From assembly GCF_000308815.1 (NCBI RefSeq), contig NZ_BAFX01000142.1, positions 1 through 54,568 on the forward strand: DNA of 54,568 nt, given 5' to 3'. Of the stretch, positions 37,042 to 45,382 are shown in pieces. The DNA comes from Nocardia concava NBRC 100430 (lineage in GTDB: Bacteria > Actinomycetota > Actinomycetes > Mycobacteriales > Mycobacteriaceae). Within the stretch, counting starts at the first letter, position 1. The number at the start of each line of letters is the position of its first letter. Position numbers and translations under genes: made by a program. The notes beneath the pieces are model-generated. The model did not search any database and had not been told where the DNA came from. It saw nothing but the letters and a program-made list of their open reading frames with translations.

Positions 37042-38112
37042 CTATCCCCCGAACGCCACGGTGCGCAGGATCCGGCCGTCGAGGCTCGCCTCGATATAGC
37101 CGTTCTCATTGGCCTTGTTGCCCACATAGATTCGGACGATCGCGCCGCTGCTCGAGCCCTCGATGTCGAGGTAGCTGACCGTGCCCTGGTCCACCTTGGT
37201 GAGGGCGGGAGCCTGGGCCGCCAGGGCCGCGATGGCCTGCGCGTTCAGTGCGGACAGGTCGGCGGTCGGGGTCTGCGGCGAGCGCGTCTGGGGTTGGTCG
37301 CCCTGATCGAAGCCGCCGCGATAGGTGTAGCGGACCTTGCGATTGGCCTGCGCGCCGCGGGTCACCACCGCGTAGTCGGGGAACAGATCGGCCTCGTCGA
37401 CGACGGTGTCGCCGAACTTGGCGCGATAGGCCGAGATGAAGTACGCGATGCCTTCCGCCCCGGTCAGTTTCGGCCGCGGCAGCACCATCGGCTTGATCAG
37501 CCCCAGGTCCACCCTGGGCGGTCCGGCCGGGGCCGAGGCGGGCCGGTCGACGGCGACGAAGGTGCCGACGGCCACCGCGATGCTCAGCGCGGCGACACCG
37601 GCGGCGAACCAGTTCTCGCGGCGGGATTTCGGCGGGACGGGATCGGGATGCGCGTCGGCGGGGCGCTGCAGATCCTCGGTGAGCTGGGTCAGATCGCCCA
37701 GTGTCCTTGCCTCACCGGCCAATTCGGTGAGGGTGCGATGGTCGGCGGCGCTCAGCTGCCCGTCCGCGAGCCCGGCGTCGAGCAGGACGCAGGTCGCCTG
37801 CCGGTCGCTGTCCCGGGCCCGGGTGCGCGGCGGATAACCGCCGGAGGCCGGGCGGCGCGACCACTTGTGGGCGGGCGTGAGGTCGGCGGTCTTGGTGCTC
37901 GGCTGCAGGTCCGCGATCAGCCGCTGCAGCTCCCCCAGCGTCCGCGCGCTCTGCGCGCGCTCCGACCGCTGGTGGTACTCGTCGGTCCCGAGCTCGCCCT
38001 CCTCGTACGCGGCGTCCAGCAGCGCGCGGGCATTGACGCGGTCGATATCCCGCGCCCGCATGCGCCCGGACGCGGCCGAATCCCCGGCCGATCCGGACGA
38101 TTGGGAGCTCAC
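37042..38112 (-). CDS. DUF1707 (SHOCT-like) membrane protein, two DUF1707 modules
   Basis: A 356-residue relative of the downstream gene. It carries two tandem DUF1707 modules (about 17-70, RMRARDIDRVNARALLDAAYEEGELG, and about 95-150, RTRARDSDRQATCVLLDAGLADGQLS), then a membrane helix near 165-185 (WFAAGVAALSIAVAVGTFVAV) and the same external domain (YFISAYRAKFGDTVVDEADLFPDYAVVTRG). GTG at 38112 is the start that opens just before the first module. The pair looks like a duplication with gain or loss of one module. Function unknown. Confidence 0.82.
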   Translation of the reverse strand: MSSQSSGSAGDSAASGRMRARDIDRVNARALLDAAYEEGELGTDEYHQRSERAQSARTLGELQRLIADLQPSTKTADLTPAHKWSRRPASGGYPPRTRARDSDRQATCVLLDAGLADGQLSAADHRTLTELAGEARTLGDLTQLTEDLQRPADAHPDPVPPKSRRENWFAAGVAALSIAVAVGTFVAVDRPASAPAGPPRVDLGLIKPMVLPRPKLTGAEGIAYFISAYRAKFGDTVVDEADLFPDYAVVTRGAQANRKVRYTYRGGFDQGDQPQTRSPQTPTADLSALNAQAIAALAAQAPALTKVDQGTVSYLDIEGSSSGAIVRIYVGNKANENGYIEASLDGRILRTVAFGG

Positions 38113-38188
38113 GCCCCGGATCGTAAACCGAATTCGGACCCGCCGCGCGACTTCTCGAGGACCGACCGTTCGGCTTCTAAAGGCCCGG

Positions 38189-38845
38189 TCAGCGAGCCGC
38201 CGCGCGGATCTCGTCGCGCAGATCGTGATCGAGGGTGACGCGCACCAGGGCGGCGGCGAGATCGGCGTCGCGGCCGGTGGGGCTGAGCCTGTCGAGGGCG
38301 GCCGGATCGGTGGGCAGGTCGAGTTCGGCCGCGCCGCGGCGGGCACGGTCGTCGAAGTACGGCCGCAGCCAGGTCCAGATGTCCTGCACCTCGCGGAGGT
38401 AGATGTCCGCGGCGACGGGCCCGATGCCTTCGAAGCGCTGCAGCAGGGCGGCCAGGCGGGCGGGATCGTGCCCGGATTCGGCTGCGAGCCCGCGCATATC
38501 GCCGGACCGGTGCTCAGTCAGCTCGGTGGCGTTGGCGATCAGGCGGGTCGCGGTGGATTCGTCGTAGCGGACGTAGTGGGCACGCCCGAGGGTGCGGACC
38601 AGATCCGACCATTCGGCCTCGGCCATCCACCGCGGCGTGGTGTATCCGGCGTCGAACAATTCCCGGGCCGCGGCCGTCGCGATATCCGCGGAGATGCGGT
38701 GACCCAGCAACTGGGACAGCACGAGCAGCTGGAACAGGGGTGCGGGTTTGTCGGACAGGCGGATTCCGGCCTGCGCGGCGTAGCTGGTCCCGGCCCGCTC
38801 CAGCAGGGCGCGCACCGTCTCGCGGTCCTCGGCGTGATCGTTCAT
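38189..38845 (-). CDS. HhH-GPD family protein (endonuclease III-like), atypical active site
   Basis: A 218-residue helical protein with the fold of base-excision repair glycosylases. The helix-hairpin-helix is LLQRFEGIGPVAADIYLREV near residue 150. In endonuclease III this motif carries the catalytic lysine (GVGRKTA), replaced here by GIGPVAA, and the VDTH aspartate region reads QDIWTWLRPYFDD, so the Lys mechanism is not supported; no iron-sulfur cysteines are present. It may bind DNA or act by another mechanism. ATG at 38845 follows AGGCAGG. It is divergent from the LLM oxidoreductase at 39029. Confidence 0.78.
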   Translation of the reverse strand: MNDHAEDRETVRALLERAGTSYAAQAGIRLSDKPAPLFQLLVLSQLLGHRISADIATAAARELFDAGYTTPRWMAEAEWSDLVRTLGRAHYVRYDESTATRLIANATELTEHRSGDMRGLAAESGHDPARLAALLQRFEGIGPVAADIYLREVQDIWTWLRPYFDDRARRGAAELDLPTDPAALDRLSPTGRDADLAAALVRVTLDHDLRDEIRAAAR

Positions 38846-39028
38846 GCGGCACCTGCCTTCCCTGGTCGGGGCATATCCGAGTGTGCCGGACGCAAACATC
38901 GGGCCATCGCCCTCGCCGGGCAGCTCTGCCAGACACGCCCGAATGCGGGGCGGACGTCCGAAATGCCGGGTATCCCAGGGCTCGACCGTGAAGATCGAAA
39001 TCGTCGATTCCGCTGGTGAGGAGGCTCG

Positions 39029-39922
39029 ATGAAGGCAAGGTTCGGTATTTCGATCCCGCCCGTCGCGTCCGCGCTGCCGGACGTCATCGATATGGCCGTG
39101 GCCGCCGACATCGAGGGCCTGGACCTGGTGGCCATTCAGGACCACCCCTACAACGCGCAGTTCGGGGACGCCCTCGCGGTGATCGGCGCATGCCTGGCGG
39201 CGACCCGGCGGGTCAGCGTGTATCCCGGCGTGGCGAATCTGCCGCTGCGCACCCCCTCGATGATCGCCAAGCAGGCCGCCACCTTCGACCTGCTCAGCGG
39301 CGGGCGGTTCGAATTGGGTTTGGGGGCGGGTGCTTTCGAGAGCGGCGTGATCGCCATGGGTGGTCCGGCGCGCAAGGGCCGCGCGGCGCTCATGGCGCTC
39401 GCCGAGGGGATCGCGATCATTCGCGCGGAATGGCGTCCGGGACAGATGGTTTCGGTGGTCGGCACCGAATACACCGTGCAGGGCATCGAGGGCGGGCCCG
39501 CTCCGGTCCACCCCATCGGCATCTGGCTGGGCGCGATGGGCCCGCACGCGCTGGATCTGATCGGGTCGGCGGCCGACGGATGGGTTGCGCCCCTGCCGAA
39601 TTGGATGCCGTGGGAGCAGTGGCCCGACGCCAATGCCCGGATCGACGCGGTGGCGCGGTCGGTGGGCCGGGACCCGCGCACCATCACCCGCCTGGCCGCC
39701 CTGCCGGGAGTGGTGAGCGACCGGCCGCTGCACCCGAATCCCCGTGGCTCCGACCCGATTCACGGCTCACCGGACGAGTGGGCGGAGATCATCTTCGGGC
39801 TGGCCCGCAATGCCGGGTTCGACACCTTCATCTACTGGCCACCGGGATTCGACGTCGACCAGGTGCAGCGGTTCGCGCGACAGGTGGTCCCCCTCGCGCG
39901 AAACCTGCTGGGCGAGGATTGA
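39029..39922 (+). CDS. LLM-class flavin-dependent oxidoreductase
   Basis: A 297-residue TIM-barrel protein of the bacterial luciferase-like family. Landmarks are FGISIPPVASALPDVIDMAVAADIEGLDLVAIQDHPYN at the start, the barrel core GRFELGLGAGAF and IWLGAMGPHALDLIGSAADGW, and the C-terminal AEIIFGLARNAGFDTFIYWPPG. Such proteins use FMN or coenzyme F420; actinobacterial members are often F420-dependent, but nothing here decides. ATG at 39029 is fixed by GAGGAGG at 39018-39024. It is monocistronic and followed by a terminator shared with the convergent SRPBCC gene. Confidence 0.9.
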   Translation: MKARFGISIPPVASALPDVIDMAVAADIEGLDLVAIQDHPYNAQFGDALAVIGACLAATRRVSVYPGVANLPLRTPSMIAKQAATFDLLSGGRFELGLGAGAFESGVIAMGGPARKGRAALMALAEGIAIIRAEWRPGQMVSVVGTEYTVQGIEGGPAPVHPIGIWLGAMGPHALDLIGSAADGWVAPLPNWMPWEQWPDANARIDAVARSVGRDPRTITRLAALPGVVSDRPLHPNPRGSDPIHGSPDEWAEIIFGLARNAGFDTFIYWPPGFDVDQVQRFARQVVPLARNLLGED

Positions 39923-39944
39923 GAAGAGACAACTCTCGTAGCTC

Positions 39945-39962
39945 TCAGGGGCAAGCCCCTGA
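39945..39962. terminator. Bidirectional terminator between the LLM and SRPBCC genes
   Basis: TCAGGGGC-AA-GCCCCTGA is an 18-base near-perfect palindrome lying between convergent stops at 39922 and 39985, suited to end both transcripts. Confidence 0.7.
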
Positions 39963-39984
39963 AACCCCGAACCCCACAGCGCCG

Positions 39985-40464
39985 CTATGCCTTCGCGGCT
40001 TCGATGGCCTCTTTCTGGGCCGGGAGCTCGTTGGGCTGGCCCTTGCCGGTGGTGACCAGGTCGCGCAGGCTCTCGGTGATGTAGAAGGTCCACGCCGGGG
40101 AGCACTTGTCGTAGCACTCGTAGGTGGGGACGAGCCCTACCTGGGTGAAGCGGAGTTCGGTGCCGCTCTCGGTTTCGGTGATGTCGAAACGGATTTCGTT
40201 GTTCACCCATTCGGTCTTGTCCTCGACGAAGGACATCCAGTTGTCCTTGACCAGCCAGACCACGCGGCTGTTCGGGATCACCTCGGTGAGTTCGATATCG
40301 CTGCGGTGCACGCCCGGCACCTCGTAGACGAACCGGTCGCCCTTGCGCTCGGTGCCGCCGACGATGTCCATGCCCCACCAGCCGCGGGCGTTCAGGACGG
40401 CGGCGAAGACCTCGGCGGGGGTGTTGTCGACGGTGATGCTGACGGTGAAATTCTGATCGGTCAT
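39985..40464 (-). CDS. SRPBCC (AHSA1/START-like) protein
   Basis: A 159-residue protein of the SRPBCC superfamily with a hydrophobic ligand cavity. It opens FTVSITVDNTPAEVFAAVLNARGWW and contains the family-type SRVVWLVKD, IRFDITETESGTELRFTQVGLVP and the C-terminal helix WTFYITESLRDLV. Such proteins bind small hydrophobic ligands or act as AHSA1 regulators. ATG at 40464 is used. It is divergent from an HxlR regulator with an inverted repeat at 40501-40522 in between, so HxlR control is likely. Confidence 0.87.
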   Translation of the reverse strand: MTDQNFTVSITVDNTPAEVFAAVLNARGWWGMDIVGGTERKGDRFVYEVPGVHRSDIELTEVIPNSRVVWLVKDNWMSFVEDKTEWVNNEIRFDITETESGTELRFTQVGLVPTYECYDKCSPAWTFYITESLRDLVTTGKGQPNELPAQKEAIEAAKA

Positions 40465-40500
40465 GGCAAATCCCGTTCTCACGGTCGGAGTGTGGACTAT

Positions 40501-40522
40501 AAGGCAGGCAATCACCTGCCTT
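40501..40522. promoter_or_regulatory. Operator candidate between SRPBCC and hxlR genes
   Basis: AAGGCAGG-CAATCA-CCTGCCTT is a perfect 8-base inverted repeat, 37 bases upstream of the SRPBCC ATG and 65 upstream of the HxlR start chosen here. It is the best candidate for the HxlR dimer. TACTTGC is also repeated at 40526 and 40549. Confidence 0.62.
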
Positions 40523-40586
40523 TCCTACTTGCATGACGATAGCGGTCTTACTTGCTTCACACAAGCGATTGAGCCAATCTGGAGTC

Positions 40587-41060
40587 ATGTTGGGACGCAT
40601 GTACGAGGGCGAGGTCTGCTCGGCCGCACGCACGCTCGAGCTCGTGGGCGAGCGCTGGAGCCTGCTCATCGTGCGCAATGCCATGTTCGCGGGGATGACC
40701 CGGTTCACCGAGTTCCAGCGGGCGCTGGGCATCGCGCCGAACATCCTCACCAAACGGCTGGCCGAATTCGTCGAGGCCGGCATCTTCGAACAGCGCACCG
40801 GCACCGGCCACACCGAATACCTGCTCACCGCCAAGGGACTCGACCTGAAGCCGGTCATTCTCGCGCTCACCGCATGGGGCGACCGCTGGGCCGCGCCGGA
40901 TGGGCCGCCGGTCACCTACCGGCACACCGGATGCGGCGGGGAAGTCGGTGTGCGACTTGATTGTTCGAACGGCCACACCCCCGACGTGACCGAGGTGAGC
41001 GCCGAAATCGCGCCCTGGGCCTACGAGAAGAAATACGGCGCGGCGGCGTCACTCCGGTAA
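40587..41060 (+). CDS. HxlR family transcriptional regulator
   Basis: A winged-helix regulator of about 157 residues from ATG at 40587. It carries the HxlR signature CSAARTLELVGERWSLLIVRNAMFAGMTRFTEFQRALGIAPNILTKRLAEFVEAGIFEQR, with the redox-candidate cysteine near the start, and a C-terminal cysteine-containing segment (HTGCGGEVGVRLDCSNGH) not present in short HxlR proteins. ATG at 40533 would extend into the operator region and ATG at 40599 would trim four residues; 40587 has GGAG just upstream. It probably represses itself and the divergent SRPBCC gene. Confidence 0.88.
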   Translation: MLGRMYEGEVCSAARTLELVGERWSLLIVRNAMFAGMTRFTEFQRALGIAPNILTKRLAEFVEAGIFEQRTGTGHTEYLLTAKGLDLKPVILALTAWGDRWAAPDGPPVTYRHTGCGGEVGVRLDCSNGHTPDVTEVSAEIAPWAYEKKYGAAASLR

Positions 41061-41065
41061 CCGGG

Positions 41066-41911
41066 TCACTCCAGGAGCGGGAACCGTCCCGAGCGCAGCA
41101 GGCCCGCGATGGCCTCCATCTTCGCCCGCGGCGCGGCGTAATCCGGGTGCGCGCCGAGCACGGCGGCGGCATCGTGCAGCCGCACCATCTGCCGTTCGGC
41201 CTCCTCGACCCCGCGCCCGCCCGGCGTGATCGGATGCCTGGCGAAGACCGGTCGGCGCGGATCCACCCGCCCCAGTTGGAGCGCCTTGTCCACGCGCCGC
41301 GAACACCGGCAGAACGCCTCGGGATCGGCCAGCCCGCAGGCCGCGGTGAGGAAGTTCCCGAGCCGTTTCTTGGCCCGCTCCAACCGTTTCCGGTACGCGG
41401 CGGGGGTGGTGTCGACAATCCAGGCGGCCTCGTCGGAGCTCACCCCGAACACTTCGGAGAGCACGTAGGCGACCCGTTCGTCGCGGCTCAGGCATTGCAG
41501 CATGGCCTGACTGCAGTTCAGCCGCACCTCGTGGACCAGCAGGGTGGATTCCGGTCCGCGGTAATCCTCTTCGGCCAGACCGTCTTTCAGCCCTTCGCCG
41601 TACTGGTCGAGGCTGAGCTGCGCCGCCTCCTGGGGCGTCTGCCGCTTGAGATTCAGCAGATAGTTGACGCCGATCCGGTAGGCCCAGGTGGTGAGTTTCG
41701 CCTCGCCCCTGAAGCTTTCGAGATGGCCGAGCACCCGCAGCAGGATCTCCTGGGCGGCGTCCTCGGCGTCGGCGGGCCGCCACACCATGCGCAGGGCCAG
41801 CCGGTAGATCGGATCCTGCAGCAGCCGAACGATATCCGAGACGGCGGTGCGATCGCCCGCGATCGCCCGTGCGATCAACTCGCGTTCATCAGTGTCCGGC
41901 CCGGCGTCCAT
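41066..41911 (-). CDS. ECF-type RNA polymerase sigma factor with C-terminal extension
   Basis: A 281-residue sigma factor. Region 2 is at about 15-75 (AVSDIVRLLQDPIYRLALRMVWRPADAEDAAQEILLRVLGHLESFRGEAKLTTWAYRIGVNYLLN) and region 4 at about 135-195 (LNCSQAMLQCLSRDERVAYVLSEVFGVSSDEAAWIVDTTPAAYRKRLERAKKRL). The remaining 85 residues are an extension with clustered cysteines (CGLADPEAFCRCSRR) and an Arg/Pro-rich tail, as in extended ECF groups. No anti-sigma gene is next to it, which fits control through the extension. ATG at 41911 is the start. It converges on hxlR with five bases between stops. Confidence 0.86.
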   Translation of the reverse strand: MDAGPDTDERELIARAIAGDRTAVSDIVRLLQDPIYRLALRMVWRPADAEDAAQEILLRVLGHLESFRGEAKLTTWAYRIGVNYLLNLKRQTPQEAAQLSLDQYGEGLKDGLAEEDYRGPESTLLVHEVRLNCSQAMLQCLSRDERVAYVLSEVFGVSSDEAAWIVDTTPAAYRKRLERAKKRLGNFLTAACGLADPEAFCRCSRRVDKALQLGRVDPRRPVFARHPITPGGRGVEEAERQMVRLHDAAAVLGAHPDYAAPRAKMEAIAGLLRSGRFPLLE

Positions 41912-42028
41912 ATCGCCAGCATAGGGATCGCGGGATGACCCTGACAGGTATCGCCGGAACCTCCCTCGCAGGGATCGAGGGGCGCAGCATCCGCGCCCCT
42001 CGATCAGCCCTGCCACGGCGAATCCAGC

Positions 42029-42886
42029 CTAATCGGTCAGAGCGTGACGACCGATCCACTTCGCCACGGCCTGTCCGATGGCGTCGGGCTGCTCCTCCGG
42101 GCAGTGGTGCCCGGCCGGGCCGATGTTGACGGTCTCGGCCGACGCGAAGGTCCGCGCGGCCCAGTCCACCACCTCCGGCGACCCCAGGCCCACGCCCTGA
42201 TCGACGTGCATTATCAGCTTGGGCACCTCCGGGCTCTCGGCCATCCAGCGGTCGTAGTTCTCGACGATGGCCACGGTGTCGCCGGGCTCGTCGAGGATCG
42301 GGAAGGCCCGCGGCCACGCCAGCATGGGCTTGCGCGACTCCGGGGTCGGGTAGGGCGCGCGGTACGCGTCGTGCGCCTCCGGGGTCAGGCTGGGAATCGC
42401 GGTGGGCAGGTTGAATTCGATGAACAGATTGTCCTCGAGCACCATCTTCTCGCCCTCCGGCGACCAGAAGCGGCGGAACAGCTGCTCGCCCTGCGGCGGC
42501 AGGTCCGACCAGTGCAGCGGGCGCAGGAACGTCTCCACCAGGGCGATGCCGCGCACCCGGCCCGGGTGCCGGGCGGCGAAGTCCATGCCGAGCGCGCCAC
42601 CCCAGTCGTGGCCGACGATCACCACCTCGTCGAGGCCCAGGGCGTCGAACCAGGCATCCAGATAGCGGGCGTGGTCGACGAAGCGGTAGTCGCTGTCCGG
42701 CTTGCCGGACGCGCCCATGCCGATGAGATCCGGTGCCAGCACCCGGTTCTCACCGCTCACATGCGGAATCACATTGCGCCACAGGTAGGACGAGGTGGGG
42801 TTGCCGTGCAGGAAGACGACCGGGATGCTCCCGCTACCGGTGTCGGAGTAGTTGATGAACGAGTCCAGAACGTCGATGGTGGCCAT
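42029..42886 (-). CDS. Haloalkane dehalogenase-like alpha/beta hydrolase (HLD-II type)
   Basis: A 285-residue hydrolase. The halide-stabilising Asn29 (FLHGNPTSSYLWRN), nucleophile Asp94 with Trp95 (VGHDWGGA), catalytic acid Glu118 (ALVETFLRP) and His260 (GPAGHHCPEEQPD) match the haloalkane dehalogenase subfamily II layout, which hydrolyses carbon-halogen bonds to alcohols and halide. All five positions are intact, so the enzyme is probably active, though the natural substrate is unknown. ATG at 42886 follows a GGAAGGA site. It lies 69 bases downstream of marR on the same strand, so the regulator may respond to its substrate. Confidence 0.9.
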   Translation of the reverse strand: MATIDVLDSFINYSDTGSGSIPVVFLHGNPTSSYLWRNVIPHVSGENRVLAPDLIGMGASGKPDSDYRFVDHARYLDAWFDALGLDEVVIVGHDWGGALGMDFAARHPGRVRGIALVETFLRPLHWSDLPPQGEQLFRRFWSPEGEKMVLEDNLFIEFNLPTAIPSLTPEAHDAYRAPYPTPESRKPMLAWPRAFPILDEPGDTVAIVENYDRWMAESPEVPKLIMHVDQGVGLGSPEVVDWAARTFASAETVNIGPAGHHCPEEQPDAIGQAVAKWIGRHALTD

Positions 42887-42955
42887 CGGAGTGTCCTTCC
42901 AGCTGAAGTTGCCTACACCTGGTTGGACACACGCCCCGGCGGCTTGTGACCGGAC

Positions 42956-43477
42956 CTAGCTGTGATGTGGGTCATACATCGGCATGGTGCCCGGCTCGAC
43001 CGTGAGCGCCGGATGCACGCCCGGCGTCAGCTCATTGCCGATCGACATGCGCTGCAGCCAGGCCAGCATGCGCGGCCGATCCGCGGGCGCCAGCGGGGCC
43101 AATAGTTCGGCGTTCAGTTCCTCGGCGAGTTCGGCTGCGCGGACGATCATTTCGCGCCCGGCGGGCAGCAGGTGCACGGCGTGGGCACGCCGGTCGACGG
43201 GGTGCTTGCGCCGCTCGACCAGACCGCGTTTCTCCAGGTCGTCGATGAGACTGACCATGACATTGCGATGGATTCCGAGCGCGTCGCACAGCTGCTGCTG
43301 GGTCCGGCCGTCATTGGCCTCGAGCATGCGCAGCGTGCCGTACTGCGGCGGTTTGATGCCCAGCGGCGCGAGCAGCTGGTCGAAGCGATACGCGGCATGC
43401 GAGCCCAACTGCGCCAGCAGGAACGCGGCGCTGTCGACCAGGGTCCGATAACCGGGTTCGGCGTCATTCACCCGCAT
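42956..43477 (-). CDS. MarR family transcriptional regulator
   Basis: A 173-residue winged-helix regulator. The DNA-binding core is LRMLEANDGRTQQQLCDALGIHRNVMVSLIDDLEKRGLVERRKHPVDRRAHAVHLLPAGREMI (about 52-115), flanked by dimerisation helices. It is upstream of the dehalogenase-like gene on the same strand and divergent from a DHA2 efflux pump, a common drug-efflux arrangement. Inverted repeats at 43505-43533 are the probable binding sites. ATG at 43477 is used. Confidence 0.92.
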   Translation of the reverse strand: MRVNDAEPGYRTLVDSAAFLLAQLGSHAAYRFDQLLAPLGIKPPQYGTLRMLEANDGRTQQQLCDALGIHRNVMVSLIDDLEKRGLVERRKHPVDRRAHAVHLLPAGREMIVRAAELAEELNAELLAPLAPADRPRMLAWLQRMSIGNELTPGVHPALTVEPGTMPMYDPHHS

Positions 43478-43504
43478 AGCCTATCGCCCCTCAAAGGCCT
43501 ATCG

Positions 43505-43533
43505 AGTGATTGCCCTCTTGATTGATAATCACT
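43505..43533. promoter_or_regulatory. MarR operator candidate between marR and the efflux gene
   Basis: AGTGATT (43505-43511) and AATCACT (43527-43533) are perfect 7-base arms; the second arm also forms TGATT-GAT-AATCA at 43519-43531. The region covers the divergent promoters, typical for MarR autoregulation. Confidence 0.6.
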
Positions 43534-43591
43534 TCAGGTGCATAGTTTGAACCGGGCCCTCCACTACTGACCGAATCGAAGAGAGTTCGCC

Positions 43592-45277
43592 GTGGAAACC
43601 GACATCTCACCCACCCTCGATCCACGCCGGTGGATCGCCTTCGCCGTCGTGCTGGCCGCCGGATTCATGGACCTGCTCGACGTCACCATCGTCAATGTGG
43701 CCGTGCCCAGCATTCAGAAAGACCTGGGCGCGGCCTACTCCGAAATCGAATGGATCATCGCCGCCTACGTGCTGTCCTTCGCGGCCGTGCTGATCACCGG
43801 CGGCCGGCTCGGCGACATCTACGGCCGCAAGCGGCTGTTCCTGGTCGGCGTCGCCGGATTCACCCTGGCCTCGCTCGCCTGCGGTCTGGCCACCTCGCCG
43901 GCGCTGCTCATCGGCTCCCGGTTCCTGCAGGGCGCCATGGCCGGGCTCATGGTGCCGCAGATCCTGGCCATCATTCGCGTCACCTTCCCGAAGGAGGAGC
44001 GCGCCAAGGCGATCGCGGTCTACAGCGGCGTCGGCGGGTCGGCCTCCGCGGTGGGCCTGTCGCTGGGCGGGCTGCTCGTGCAATGGAATCTGTTCGATCT
44101 GGACTGGCGGCCCATCTTCCTGGTGAACGTGCCGGTCGGCATCGCGGCGCTGGCCGCGGCGGCCGTGGTCATGCGGGATTCGCGCTCCGCGCACGCGCCG
44201 CGGCTGGACATCGTCGGCATGGTGCTGGCCGTGTCCGCGGTGCTGCTGCTGGTGTACCCGCTCAATGAGGGACGCCGATTGGATTGGCCCGCTTGGACCT
44301 TCGTCATGATCGGCGCGTCCGCCGTCGTGTTCGCGGTGTTCGGCGTCTACGAGCGGTGGCGGGCCCGGACCGTCGGGTCGCCGCTGATCGATCTGGAGCT
44401 GTTCCGGTCCAAGCCGTTCACCGTCGGCCTGGCCAGCTGGCTGCTGTTCTGGATCGGCTTCGGCGGCTTCTTCCTGATCTGGACCCTGTTCATGCAGGCC
44501 GGACTGGGCTGGTCTCCCATGCGGGCCGGGCTCACCTCGGTGTTCTTCGCGGTCGGCGCGGGCATCGGCGCGGGCGTGTCGGTGAGCCTGCTGGCGCCGA
44601 AGTTCGGCAAGTGGGTGCTGCTCGCGGGCGGGCTGATCACCGCGGGCGGATTCGGGCTCTACGGCGCCATGGCCGCGCACTACGAATCCGATTTCGCCTC
44701 TTGGCAAATGGTGCTGCCGCTGATCGTGACGGGCATCGGATTCGGCATCGTGGTGGCGCCGACCATCGACATGCTGCTCGGCCAGATTCCCGACCGCGAG
44801 GCCGGGGCGGCGTCCGGGCTGCTCAATACCGGGCAGCAGCTGGGCATGGCACTCGGTGTGGCGCTGGTCGGCATCCTGTTCTTCGCGCAGCTGGACCATG
44901 ATTCGGCACGGGGCGTGGATTCGGTTGCGGCGCAGACGCGTACCGAATTGTCGGCGGCCGGGGTGCCCGGTCCGGCGCAGGACCAGATCCTGGCGGGGTT
45001 CAAGGCGTGTGTGCAGGATCGGTCCGCCGAGGTCGATCCGACGGTGGTTCCGGCCAGCTGCCAATCCGGACCGGCCATGAACGCCGGTGTCGGACAGACC
45101 CTCATGAGCGCGGGCGAGAAGGCGAATGCCGTCAACTTCGCGCACACCTTCGACTACACGATGCTGTGGGGCATCGGGCTGATGGCGCTGGTCTGCGTCG
45201 GATTCCTGGCGCTGCCGGGCGATACGAAGCTCGAGCAGCACGAGGCGGCGGACGACGAGGAGCTCGTCGCCGTCTGA
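43592..45277 (+). CDS. DHA2-type MFS drug:H+ antiporter (14 helices)
   Basis: A 561-residue efflux transporter of the EmrB/QacA group. The N-terminus has VVLAAGFMDLLDVTIVNVAVPSIQKDLGA (helix 1, motif D1) and ITGGRLGDIYGRKRLFL (motif A); about 14 hydrophobic segments follow. A long external loop near residues 450-510 (QTRTELSAAGVPGPAQDQILAGFKACVQDRSAEVDPTVVPASCQSG) contains two cysteines that could pair. The start is GTG at 43592. Likely regulated by the divergent MarR; substrate unknown. Confidence 0.92.
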   Translation: METDISPTLDPRRWIAFAVVLAAGFMDLLDVTIVNVAVPSIQKDLGAAYSEIEWIIAAYVLSFAAVLITGGRLGDIYGRKRLFLVGVAGFTLASLACGLATSPALLIGSRFLQGAMAGLMVPQILAIIRVTFPKEERAKAIAVYSGVGGSASAVGLSLGGLLVQWNLFDLDWRPIFLVNVPVGIAALAAAAVVMRDSRSAHAPRLDIVGMVLAVSAVLLLVYPLNEGRRLDWPAWTFVMIGASAVVFAVFGVYERWRARTVGSPLIDLELFRSKPFTVGLASWLLFWIGFGGFFLIWTLFMQAGLGWSPMRAGLTSVFFAVGAGIGAGVSVSLLAPKFGKWVLLAGGLITAGGFGLYGAMAAHYESDFASWQMVLPLIVTGIGFGIVVAPTIDMLLGQIPDREAGAASGLLNTGQQLGMALGVALVGILFFAQLDHDSARGVDSVAAQTRTELSAAGVPGPAQDQILAGFKACVQDRSAEVDPTVVPASCQSGPAMNAGVGQTLMSAGEKANAVNFAHTFDYTMLWGIGLMALVCVGFLALPGDTKLEQHEAADDEELVAV

Positions 45278-45382
45278 CCCCTCACCTCCGGCGAATGGCC
45301 GCGGGTTCGGTGAAATCACCGGACCCGCGGTCCGCATCGGTGAAGAATTCGGACCGACAGCGACTTTCGACGGGAGACAGTC

